A stretch of DNA of 64,000 nt, from contig CM060851.1 in NCBI GenBank assembly GCA_030737835.1, forward strand, positions 1,798,001 through 1,862,000, written 5' to 3'. The first letter of the stretch is position 1. Every line of letters begins with the position of its first letter. Under the pieces are notes generated by a model. It was not told the origin of the DNA and searched no databases. It was given only the letters and a program-made list of their open reading frames with translations. The stretch comes from Acorus gramineus. Lineage: Eukaryota > Streptophyta > Magnoliopsida > Acorales > Acoraceae. Of the stretch, positions 1 to 9,745 are shown one piece after another. The translations under genes were made by a program, and so were the position numbers.

Positions 1-1600
1 TTTTGGGTAGGTAAATGTTTTTCATTCTCCTAAGTTGAATATTATCCCATGAGCAGAGATAAGAGGAGATATCTCTGTCTAACTTGTCAAAAGTTGGTTT
101 GGTATATTTTTTTCCTTTCTTTTTCCTTGACTTCTCCCCCAATATATTGCTAGGTGGGAATGTTTTAAGTGAAGGCATAATATAAGTGCAATTATATCGT
201 AATATTGAATCTCAATTGGGAATGATTGGAACAGATGTTCAGATGCAATCATGCAATTTTCATTGGCCTTCCTTTTTATATTTTCCAATTGCGCATTGGA
301 AGACAGTAACACACTTGAGGTGTGTCTGTGTACAATCTCAAAGGAAAAATGAAGTGAAGGAATTTAGGTTGAAAGAAAAGTGATTAAAAGTAAAAAAAAA
401 AAATCTCTTTAACCAATTATCTAGGTGCTTGTGTAGGTTGTGGAAAATTTTCTTCACTTTTCATTTAATTCTCATTTCAGTACACTTGTTTTTAGTTTTT
501 TTTTAAAATAATATGTCTCGTCTAATAAAATATATAGTGTACACCCGTAAAATGATATTAGGCAAAATCATTTTTTCAACCTCATTTCAATACACCTGTT
601 TTTAGTTCTTTTTATAAATAATATGTCTCGTCTAGTAAAATATATATTTATGTTCAAATATGAATGATGATTTTTTTTAAAGAAATGATAAGCAATCAGT
701 CATCTAATATATTAAAATGAAGACTCAAACAGAGTCACGGAAACAATGAAAAGACCCCATGATCTTGGGTAGAAGAGAAATCTACCAAGAATCAAGACAA
801 AACGGGCCTAGTCTATAACAAGTCTATTATCATTTATCAACAATGAAGCCTACCCCTTCGGCCCTCCCGCCCTAATATACGAGCTGAAAATTGAAGTATG
901 TGTACCAGACCATCATATGGATCAGGTTCAAAACGAATAAATATATAAACTAAAAATCCCAACCCACACCTGCCTAAATTTCAGGTTGGGTCAGGTTCAA
1001 CCTGTCCAAGTTGTACCCTTACAATTAGACTTGTCAATAGTCGTGGGTCGACTCAGACCTCAGACCCAATAATTAAAACGGGTCAAATTTGAGTCTACTC
1101 TGACCCGATCGAATGGACCCAATTGACCCAACCCAAATATTATGTGATTTTTTTTTAATTTATGATTAACCCAACACCCATGATCCAACCCAACATTTAT
1201 AACTAATTACTAAATAATCATTTAAAATTTCAAGCATTAAAAAACGCTTGACTTCATATAAAAATAATAATCCAAACCGTATTCCAAATAGAAATAAAAA
1301 AATAATAATTAAAAAAGTAGTCTCCACAACCCCAATGTGCACCGCTCTTTTTCATTAAAACAAAACCCTCCTCACTTTCTTCTCCTCCTCTCCCTTCTCT
1401 TTCTCAAACACTTTATTTTCTTTCCGATAAAAGAAAGCAAGAGAAAAAAAAAAATACAGATTTGGTTCTTACGAACTCCCTTTGACCTCTCCAAGTTCGG
1501 TCTCTCTTGGTTTGACCTAAACTTATTAGTGGGTCCACCTAGACACAATCAAACAAGTTGTGTCTGGTCCACCTCAACCCGACCCGTTTGACGGACCTAC
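1..1600. other. Intergenic, AT-rich, no convincing gene
   Basis: No ORF here has homology I recognise; the 84-codon ORF at 1337-1591 is low-complexity and overlaps the next promoter. The stretch 1020-1140 is rich in GGGTC/GACCC words beside a GTCAAT motif, a composition typical of decayed hAT-type non-autonomous elements, but I cannot find both ends. A short near-duplicate is listed separately. Confidence 0.6.
471..650. repeat. Diverged tandem duplication, period about 110 bp
   Basis: About 66 bp starting at 471 recurs at 581 with a few substitutions. Both copies run from CTCATTTCA through TGTTTTTAGT and AATATGTCTCGTCTA to AAAATATATA. No coding content. Confidence 0.7.
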
Positions 1601-1638
1601 CTACAACCGATTATGTGCAACTCACTCAACTCGAATCC

Positions 1639-1745
1639 GGCCCAATTACATCCGACACTTTGATTTGGCCCATTCGCCCACTTTCAATGGACGGCTCAGA
1701 TTCTCGGATTAAATCTAGGGTTTCTCTTCTTCCCCCCATTTAAAA
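1639..1745 (+). promoter_or_regulatory. Ribosomal-protein-type promoter (two site II motifs and a telo-box)
   Basis: GGCCCA occurs at 1639-1644 and 1667-1672. These match site II elements, bound by TCP factors in plant growth-associated promoters. A telo-box TAGGGTTT lies at 1716-1723, followed by an AT-rich ATTTAAAAA at about 1738. This combination, about 100-200 bp before the ATG, is the known layout of plant cytosolic ribosomal-protein promoters and fits the P1 gene that follows. The motifs are seen directly; function is inferred. Confidence 0.7.
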
Positions 1746-1834
1746 ACGCTGAAAATTAGGGGTCTCAGGGAAGCGGTGCCACCAGAGCTTTTCATTTCTA
1801 CGTCTTTCCGAAGAGAAGAAGAAGACGAAAGAAG

Positions 1835-4339
1835 ATGTCGACGGGAGAGCAAGCTTGCTCGTTAGCCGCTGTCCTCCTCTACGACGATGGCATCCCCATC
1901 ACGGTAACACCCTCACCTCCCGATCTGGTCCCTCCTCCTCAGATTTCTAGGGTTTCCGCGGTTTTTCTGGTTTAGTTGTTCTTTACATATCATCAATGGT
2001 GTCTCGTGGTCTATCGTGTTTGTTTTTTTGTTTTGAATCGCTTCGGTTTCTCTGTTTCTTGTGCTTTGTAAAAACCTCCTCTTTAGGGATTGTGTGCGAA
2101 TGGAAACACTGTGTTGATTGATAGATTTGTTTAATGTCCCGTGGACGAACTTTTTTCAGTGTGTTATGAGCTTATGATGTGGATCTATTAATGTGTAAAT
2201 TTTGACCGGTCTGAAAAAAAAAAATGGCATCGAATCATTAGTGTTTTGTGATGATTTTCTGGAATTCTGTTCGATGCGTCTTCGAAATCTGGGCATTTGG
2301 GGATCATGTCGTTTTGTGTTGTATCTGTTTATCCGAGTTCGGAAAACAATTATCATCAGAAAGGTTAGTTGGTTACTCAATTTTGAGATTGGTATAGTTA
2401 TAGATGATGTGTATAGATCTTTGGAAAGGAATTTTACTACTTTGGAGTTCATGAGATTCTGGGAAACGGACCCCCCAAGAGAAGAAGAAGGTTTATTTTG
2501 AATTGGAGGAAATTGGATTGTAATACGTGGGAATTTGTTGTTTATAACTTCCCTGTAATAAGCTTTCTTCAAAAAAAAAAAAAACTTGTATTAAGCAATA
2601 GGTTTCAGGATTTCTTGGAAATAGAAATGTTTTTCATATCTAGATTTTGATATTTCCTTGGACTGAAAAAAAGGCATGTCAAACATTATATTTACATAGA
2701 ATTCATTTTGTGCTCCAAAAAATGGCCTGTAAATCTAATTTCAAAATGCTTCTAATCTCCACTTTTGATCTTCATAAGTAGGTCTATATTGTGTTTTATA
2801 AAAGCTAACCCATCTAATAGAAGACAAGAAAAAACCTCTGTGTCTTGTGATCTCTCTCAGTATCTTTTAGGTCAGTCTTTCAGTGATGACATGTGGGAAT
2901 TATATCGCTGTAGGACCATCGGTTGGACCAGTAGTGTTATTCCATCTCTTTGTTTGGTTTATGTCCACGTTTCCTTTCTTATTTTTCATATTTGATCTTT
3001 TTAGTGGATTTCTGATTTCTGTCTTTCCTGTCAGGCCGAGAAGATTTCCACTGTGATCAAGGCAGCGAATGTGACCATTGATTCTTACTGGCCTGGTCTG
3101 TTTGCCAAGTTGTTTGAGAAGAAGAATATCGAGGAGCTTATATTCAATGTTGGGTCTGGTGAGATCATATCTAATGGCATCACATGAAGACCTCTATATT
3201 TTTGGTGTTTGTGGAGTATATTTTGTTAAACCTTGTGTTGTTCACAGGTGGTGGTGCTGCTCCTGTAGCAGTTGCGGCTCCCGCTGCTGGCGGTGGTGGT
3301 GCTGCCGCTGCTGCCCCTGCTGTTGAAGAAAAGAAGGTTAGCTTTTATGTACTTGTAATTTCATTTAATTTTTTTTCTACTGATTTGTAGATTTTGTGTA
3401 TTGGTCATATACATATATATTTATACATGTATGCATTATGAAGAGTTCCTTCATTGTTCTGTATTGATTAATCAATGGACTGTGCTTATAACTTATCTGA
3501 AGGTTTCATTGATTGATATAGCACCTTGGGTTATGCCTATGATTGTGTTTGTTTGATGGTGTGGTATAGTGATATATGGCTTTGATTTTCTTGATATTTT
3601 ACCATTTCTATCAATGATTGTCTGAGAATTTTCACTCTTTTCTGGCTTGAAGTGTTTCGCAAATGTAAAATTTTTCATTGGCTAACTGTGATCTTTTTCT
3701 TGAATGCTAATGTGTGGTTGTGTATTAGTAATGCTCTTGCTCATTCACTATTCAAGTAGGTTCTCAGAATATATACATCTGTCATTTATGTTCCTGTGAT
3801 TTAATATTGACCTAAAGACCTTTTCTTATTCTTGACAAATCCAGTGTCCTATCCATTTTTCATTGTATCTCTAGGGATTTAAATTAGACCATTGAAAATG
3901 ATTGAATCTGACCTGCTTTATAGAATTGCACAGGTTTTTCTGTTGATTTTGATTTATATGCATGATAACATTTTTTTTTTTTGGCACACACTGGATTTTC
4001 AATAATTATCGATTCGGACGACGTTGAACAGAAACACTTATTCTATCTCATTGGTTGACAATAAAATTTTCTCCAGTTGTATGTTGCTATGCTCAATGAA
4101 CAACTGTAAATAGTTGATCCGTTCTCTGTCATTCATGTATATGTGTGGTCCATGATGGAAATTATGTATTCCTTGGTGTTAAGCACTCTAAATGGTTGCT
4201 TTTTTTATTAGTATCATGTAACAGATAATTAGGTGGGATATTAAATATTTGATCTTATTTTGATGTATTTTTCGTAATTTTGCAGGAGGAGCCCAAGGAA
4301 GAGAGTGATGATGATATGGGTTTCAGCTTATTTGATTAG
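1835..4339 (+). CDS. RPP1: 60S acidic ribosomal protein P1
   Basis: P1 is a stalk protein of the large cytosolic ribosomal subunit; P1/P2 dimers on P0 recruit elongation factors and activate their GTPase. I reconstruct four exons: 1835-1903, 3035-3158, 3248-3336 and 4286-4339. All junctions are GT-AG and phase-consistent, giving 336 nt or 111 aa, the usual P1 length. The N-terminal helical dimerisation domain spans about residues 1-65 (begins MSTGEQACSLAAVLLYDDG). A flexible Gly/Ala-rich hinge follows (about 66-93, exon 3). The acidic tail ends in SDDDMGFSLFD, the hallmark shared by P0/P1/P2. The ATG at 1835 is the first in the transcript after the telo-box promoter. Intron 1 is 1.1 kb and intron 3 about 950 bp. 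Nothing is broken. The N-terminus and tail fit P1 better than P2. Confidence 0.96.
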
Positions 4340-6363
4340 GTTATGTTTTTCTTCAGTTTCTTGTTCAGTATCACTTTAGGTGTAATTTAATCCCCCTTTT
4401 CCCTACATCCCGAACTTGTGGGAACATTACGTCTGCTTGAGATTAATAGTTGGTTTTGAAATTTATAATCCAGCATGTTTGGTGAATGAATTAGAATTAA
4501 AAAAAAAAACAAGGTATGAAACTGTTGAAGAGTTCTTTCAGGTACACATGAAGCCATTGTGTTTTGGAACATATATAGATTAATGTTTTCTCACACAGGA
4601 TAACCTAGGTGAAGATATCATGCTATCAAGGAATTTTTTGTGTGGGTCAATTATCAAGTCTTTTGATCCAGCATGTTAAGTTCATCAAAACCATTGGTTT
4701 ACATAAATTTATTGTGTTTTCCATAAAGTTTACGGCCTCATTTTATGAAGCATATATTTCCATTTGATGAAATGTGATTTTTTTTATTTAGTGTAAAGCT
4801 GTGTATGTATTTTTTTAAAGATGCATGTTCATTATAGTCAAAAGCTTGTGAGAATTATATAAGGGTATTTGTTGATTAACAAACTACACATTTAAATTGA
4901 GCAAATAAAAGGAAGGCAAAAATGCCATTATAGTTTTTCATTTGTTTCGTATAGTCCGTTTCACTTCATTTTTTTTAGGCGGTGGGGGGTGATTTTTATT
5001 TGCGCTCTCAATGCTTTGTTGCTCAATTAGTTTTATTTTTCGTTTTCAATAGAGTATTCATTGTCATTTAGAATGTACAAAATGCTAATTCGAACATTAT
5101 TCAATAAATGTTATATCCATTTAAAATTGTAATTTTTAATATTTCTAATAGCTGGCGAATGCATGCTTAAAAAAGTTTGATCACATTGGGTTAGTTTGGC
5201 ATTGATTCGTATTCTTTTTATTCAGGGAAAAATTCATATAACCTCTGAAATTCATGACCTTTTCATGTATATCTAAATATCCCCTCCCCTCAGTTAATGC
5301 TGGTTGAAAACATATTATATAAAAAAATCTAAATTTGACTGTTTTAAAAGGGATAGAAACTAAATAACCCTTTTATTTTTTTTGAATAGAATATGAAACC
5401 TTATCGAGAAGGGTAAAATTATTTACAGTTGAATTTTTTCATTTTTTAGCACACGGTAGAGAGGCTTAGCATATTGTGTTTTTAGTTAGGGTTAACCAAG
5501 AACTTCAGAAAAAATCAGGGGTTTATATAGATTTCATGCAGTTTAGGGGTTATATGGATTTTTTTTCGTTTGAGTAATCAGTCTCTTCATAGGTTTCCAT
5601 GTCTTCGTGAAAATGCATACAATGCCAATTCTTATGTCTCCCCTCGCATCAATCTAAATTGGTGTGGTTAATATTTTTTCTTTAATTCTCTCATATATGA
5701 GAAATTTTGTAATTTCTCATGTATGATAAATTTATTAGTTTTTCTTAAAGTTATTCAAATATCGAAGGAAACTAAATTAGTAAATGACAAAAGGAAGTAT
5801 TCCCTGTGATATCGTCTGTCTCTTTTTGCATAGAACAGGCTCAGGTGCCTGCAGGTTATATATGGTGAAAACCTGTTGTGTAGTTTTTTTTTTTAGAGTG
5901 TCGATACACGCGGTCTTTTTTACAATCCGTTTTGTAGTCACATACATTATAATAACGTAATATATACTGTATTATCATAGCGTACGGGTAGTATCATTAA
6001 ATGTTTTTTTTATTTCATTTTTTCACTATGAAAAAAAATGTACTAATGTAACTCAGTATATATTTTATTTCATATAAAAGCATGCACTTGAAAAAATGAG
6101 CGTATGATTTTTTAATTAGGGCTGCAATGGGAGCTGTGTGTTTTTTTTTTTTTTTTATTACGATGGAAATATAAATTAGCCCAATGTATTTTTACCCAAA
6201 AAAAATGACAAAAGGAAGTTAATTTATTGTGTAATTTTATTGAATAAAATGGTTTTTTTTAATATACGTGTAATATTTTATTGTAAGTTGAAAATAAAGA
6301 TAAATAAAATAAAATAAAAATACATGTGGTGACGAGAGGGTCTGACCAAAATTAAATGGAGGC
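4340..6363. other. Intergenic, AT-rich, no gene seen
   Basis: This follows the P1 stop and contains its 3' UTR at the left. No recognisable coding region; long T and A runs throughout. One MITE-like inverted-repeat element (5225-5574) is listed separately. Confidence 0.6.
5225..5574. mobile_element. MITE-like element with degenerate terminal inverted repeats
   Basis: The left end reads AAAAATTCATATAACCTCTG. The right end, read on the other strand, gives a close match (AAAAAATCCATATAACCCCT), so the 350-bp piece has imperfect terminal inverted repeats of about 30 bp. It has no ORF. The GGGGTTATATGRATTT end motif recurs at the ends of the 7.4-9.5 kb element and near 47.1-47.2 kb, suggesting one family. 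A target duplication was not identified, so the superfamily is open; Mutator-like is my guess. Confidence 0.5.
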
Positions 6364-6843
6364 CTATCAACTGGATCGACTGGTGGGCATCTATCCCCAC
6401 TAACGGAGGATCCATTTATATTGTTCTCATCACCTAAAGATTTTCATGGTAGGTGGTGGTGAGGAAGAAGGAGGACTGAAGGAGGCCGAAGGAGAAGATG
6501 AGTTGGGTTGCAGAGGATAGGAGCGTGTGGAGGTGGTATTGTAGGATCCGGCGGAGGGAGGGGAGGTGGAGGAGCTCAGAGAGGGAGCAGAGGGTGGTGG
6601 AGAGGATGAGGAGGAGGTGAGGGAGTGCAGGCCGTGGGGGAGGAAGCAGGGAGGGAGAGAATAAAGAGAACCATAGAATATATGAAAAACGAGAGAGGAT
6701 GGTGGGGTTAGGTATTCATAAATTTTTGTAAATATTAAACAGTGGGTTTATGAATAAAAAAATTAGGGTCGTGGATTCAATGGGTTGGTGAGAACAATAT
6801 AAAGGGCGGTGGGGATATCCATTCCCAATCCATTGGTTGATAG
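6364..6843. mobile_element. Non-autonomous MULE-like element with purine-rich interior
   Basis: Both ends carry an imperfect inverted repeat of about 70 bp. It starts CTATCAAC and includes TATCCCCAC and TTTATATTGTTCTCA on each side, pointing inward. The interior (about 6450-6660) is strongly G/A-rich on the + strand (GGAGGAGG-type words), unlike the AT-rich surroundings. Long terminal inverted repeats with a GC-rich cargo resemble Pack-MULEs. The cargo has no ORF I can identify, and the flanks show no clear 9-bp target duplication. Confidence 0.55.
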
Positions 6844-7116
6844 CTAGTCTTATTGTAGTTATTGTTTGTGGCAATTTAATATTATCAAACTCAATTACAA
6901 ACCTTTTAATATTTTTGGGAGGTGTAAGGATTTTACTTAAGTAATATCACAATGTAGGTATTTTAATATTCATAAAATTTGTCTCTCAAACTTAATAAAT
7001 CATTTTTTTTTATCTTTATCTTTAACTGATATTTTCCATAATATATGTGGGGGTCGATTTCTAGTCTCCCTTCACTGGGCCGGATCCTAGAAGTGATCTG
7101 GGCTTTGATTGTGAGA

Positions 7117-7314
7117 TCTTAGAAGAAATGGATGCAGCTTCCCTTCGTGGCCGTCGAGATTCCGCAGATGAATCTCTTGGCACTGTCTCCTTCTCCGGTC
7201 ACCTACAATTCATACTAGTGTAATGATATGGACCAACGAAGGAGACAGTGCCAGGAGATTCACCGGCGAAACCTCGACGGCCACGAAGGGAAGCTGCATC
7301 CATTTTTTCTAATG
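7117..7314. repeat. Long hairpin (inverted repeat, arms about 66-76 bp)
   Basis: Left arm 7128-7193 (beginning ATGGATGCAGCTTCCCTTCG) is matched by the reverse complement of 7238-7303, with a 44-bp loop. The outer parts (7117-7127 and 7304-7314) also pair loosely. The arms are GC-richer than the flanks. Read as protein, both begin MDAASLRGRR, so this may be an inverted duplication of a gene start. Part of the loop side (ATGATATGGACCAACGAAG, about 7224-7242) recurs as a direct repeat near 7399-7417. It could be transcribed into a foldback RNA; that is inference. Confidence 0.75.
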
Positions 7315-7441
7315 ATATTTATATTTTATTTATATTGATGAATTAAAATTCTAACATATCTCCGCTGGACTAATTAAACCATTGTTCGGTCATACAGATG
7401 ATATGGACCAACGAAGATATTTTCATATCTTTTTTATTAAT

Positions 7442-9476
7442 GGTTAAATGCATATAACCCAAAGTTGGCTTAAATTTATATCAACCTCTCATTTTACTGA
7501 ATATTCATATAGACCCCTTATTTGTTACTTTTAATTCACGTAACCCCGTACCGTTAACCTATTGCACTAGTTAACTTAACCTAACATTTAAAAATGACGT
7601 ATATACCCCAACATACTCTGTAACCTAAAATAGATATCACCTCTCTCAAACCGGGTTCAGAACTCCTGTGAGACTATCACAGGCCGACCTTGTGAACACC
7701 AACCAAAAGCTTCCACCTGTCCACACCCTCACGTGTCAGACTTACCAAACATCACATGCATTAAACGACGTTGCACGCCGTGAAGTAGATCACCACGTGA
7801 TCTCTTTCTTTCTTTGGTCCGGATGGTCACGTGATCTCTTTTTCTTTGAATTTTTTGTACTATGAACTGGTATGGGTTTGTTGTGCTTTATTTTATTTGA
7901 ACTATGAACTGGTATGGGTTTGTTGTGCTTTATTTTATTTTAGTTGGCTAGATGTTTAGAACCAGCTCCTTCAATCTAACAGAATCCGCCGCCTATCACA
8001 GTTGGGATCCTGTCTGGGTTTGTTGTGCTTTATTTTATTTTAGTTGGCTAGATGTTTAGAACCAGCTCCTTCAATCCAACAGAATCCGCCGCCTATCACA
8101 GTTGGGATCCTGTCTGGTATCCTGTTTTTATTAGTTATTATTGGAATTCTCCTCTCCCTCTTCCTCTTTCGTATGTAAGGATGATGTAATTTCTTGCTTG
8201 AAAGAATTTTATGAATTTTAAAATGAATGATGTATTATACTTATGTAGTTTTGTTTTATTTTTTTTATTTTTTATTTATTTGAATGATGAATGAGTGTCT
8301 TCAAATGAATGATAGTCTTTTGAATGAGATGAAGACAGGTTGTGAACAAATAAAAGGTCTCTCTTCCCATATGAATGTCTTATGAGACATACAATGGTGA
8401 TGATACATGCTTGTGTTTGTACCCAACAAAATCAATTCCACCACCACCACCACCATATGAATACTTCATTGTTTCCAAAATGAGCTGATAACAACCATCC
8501 ATTTTATCATGTTCAAATCATAAACAGATCATTGGAATTTATAACATTCTATAACATTAACCACTTGTCTAAAGAAACATAGTCTATTCACCCAAAATAT
8601 AACATTAACCATTTGTTAAAGAAACATCAACCACTTGATAAAGAACAGAATATCAACTACTTGTTAAACATCAACCACAACAAACCCATACCAGTTCATA
8701 GTAAAAATAAAATAAAACCCAACAATCAAACCCATACCAGTTCATAGTTCAAATAAAATAAAGCACAACAAACCCATACCAGTTCATAGTACAAAAAATT
8801 CAAAGAAAAAGAGATCACGTGACCATCCGGACCAAAGAAAGAAAGAGATCACGTGGTGATCTACTTCACGGCGTGCAACGTCGTTTAATGCATGTGATGT
8901 TTGGTAAGTTTGACACGTGAGGGTGTGGACAGGTGGAAGCTTTTGGTTGGTGTTCACAGGGTCAACATGTGATAGTCTCACAGGAGTTCTGAACCCTCTC
9001 AAACCCAAACAAGAACATAACGTTCTAGTCGTTACCTCTTCTACAAGTTCCTGTTGTCTCCATTGTCTCAAATTAAGAACACATGCAATATGAATATTTC
9101 AGATTGCATTGCAAATATGAGATCAACAAACAAAATGATGAAAGCTCAAGAACTGAAAAGGAAGAGCCACAACGGTTAGAAAAATGAACTTGGGAAAGAA
9201 GAAAAAAGAATCATTAGGTATTTGGTAAGGAACGATGGTCTTTTATTTTAGGTCCTTTTGAATCTTTGGGACAAATCAGGGGGTTATATGCACATGTGAA
9301 TTAACTCTTATGTTAACTGACGGAATATTCGATGCATATTCTTTGTTTTCTGATAGACACAGTTAATTAAGGGGGCTAACTGCTTGACCACTTCACAAAT
9401 GAGGGTGTTATATGGATATTATGTGAAATGAAGGGCCGATATGGATTTATGTCAACTTTATACATTTATTTAACCC
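7442..9476. mobile_element. 2-kb fold-back transposon-like element with nested inverted repeats
   Basis: The outer ends are imperfect inverted repeats of about 40 bp: GGTTAAATGCATATAACCCA on the left, and GGGTTAAATAAATGTATAAA on the right read on the minus strand. Inside, about 300 bp at 7653-7945 is repeated in inverse orientation at about 8677-8996 with few mismatches. The inner arm tips carry short repeats around AACTGGTATGGGTTTGTTG. The same 65-residue ORF appears on + (7668-7865) and on - within 8784-9071 for this reason only. No transposase was found, so the element looks non-autonomous. Family unassigned (Mutator-like or foldback); no clean target duplication seen. Confidence 0.6.
7916..8115. 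repeat. Tandem duplication, two 100-bp units
   Basis: The unit begins GGGTTTGTTGTGCTTTATTT and is repeated at 8016 with one visible substitution (CAATCTAAC versus CAATCCAAC). A 42-bp partial unit also repeats at 7861 and 7903. All lie in the left arm and centre of the fold-back element. Confidence 0.85.
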
Positions 9477-9664
9477 TATTATTAAGTGTTAAATTACATC
9501 CTCACAAGTTGGATGTAGTTTGATCATTTGATCATAATCAGACGGTTTAGCAATACATCACGTCCATAACGCTATGATTTTTCCCATCATTCCACGTCGA
9601 TAAAATCTTCATCCAATCGAGATACGCCGGATCACCCGACCCCAAAAACCTAGGGCTCCGTTTC

Positions 9665-9674
9665 GGCGCCAAAA
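9665..9674. promoter_or_regulatory. E2F-type site upstream of TOP3A
   Basis: GGCGCCAAAA lies 72-81 bp before the TOP3A start codon; its complement TTTTGGCGCC fits the E2F consensus TTTSSCGC. E2F/DP sites of this kind drive S-phase expression of DNA replication and repair genes in plants, which suits a topoisomerase III. The motif is seen; use by E2F is inferred. Confidence 0.6.
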
Positions 9675-9745
9675 CGTTCAAAAAACCCTCCCTTCATAGA
9701 TCGAATCGTCGATCGATCGGAGGGAGTAAAACCGGGGACATCGCG

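Noticed and set aside
1337-1591. 84-codon ORF with hydrophobic start
   Set aside because: Phe/Leu/Ser low complexity, extends into the RPP1 promoter, no homology recognised.
7668-7865. Same 65-residue ORF on both strands (also within 8784-9071) suggesting a conserved peptide
   Set aside because: Explained fully by the inverted repeat of the fold-back element; no start context or family.
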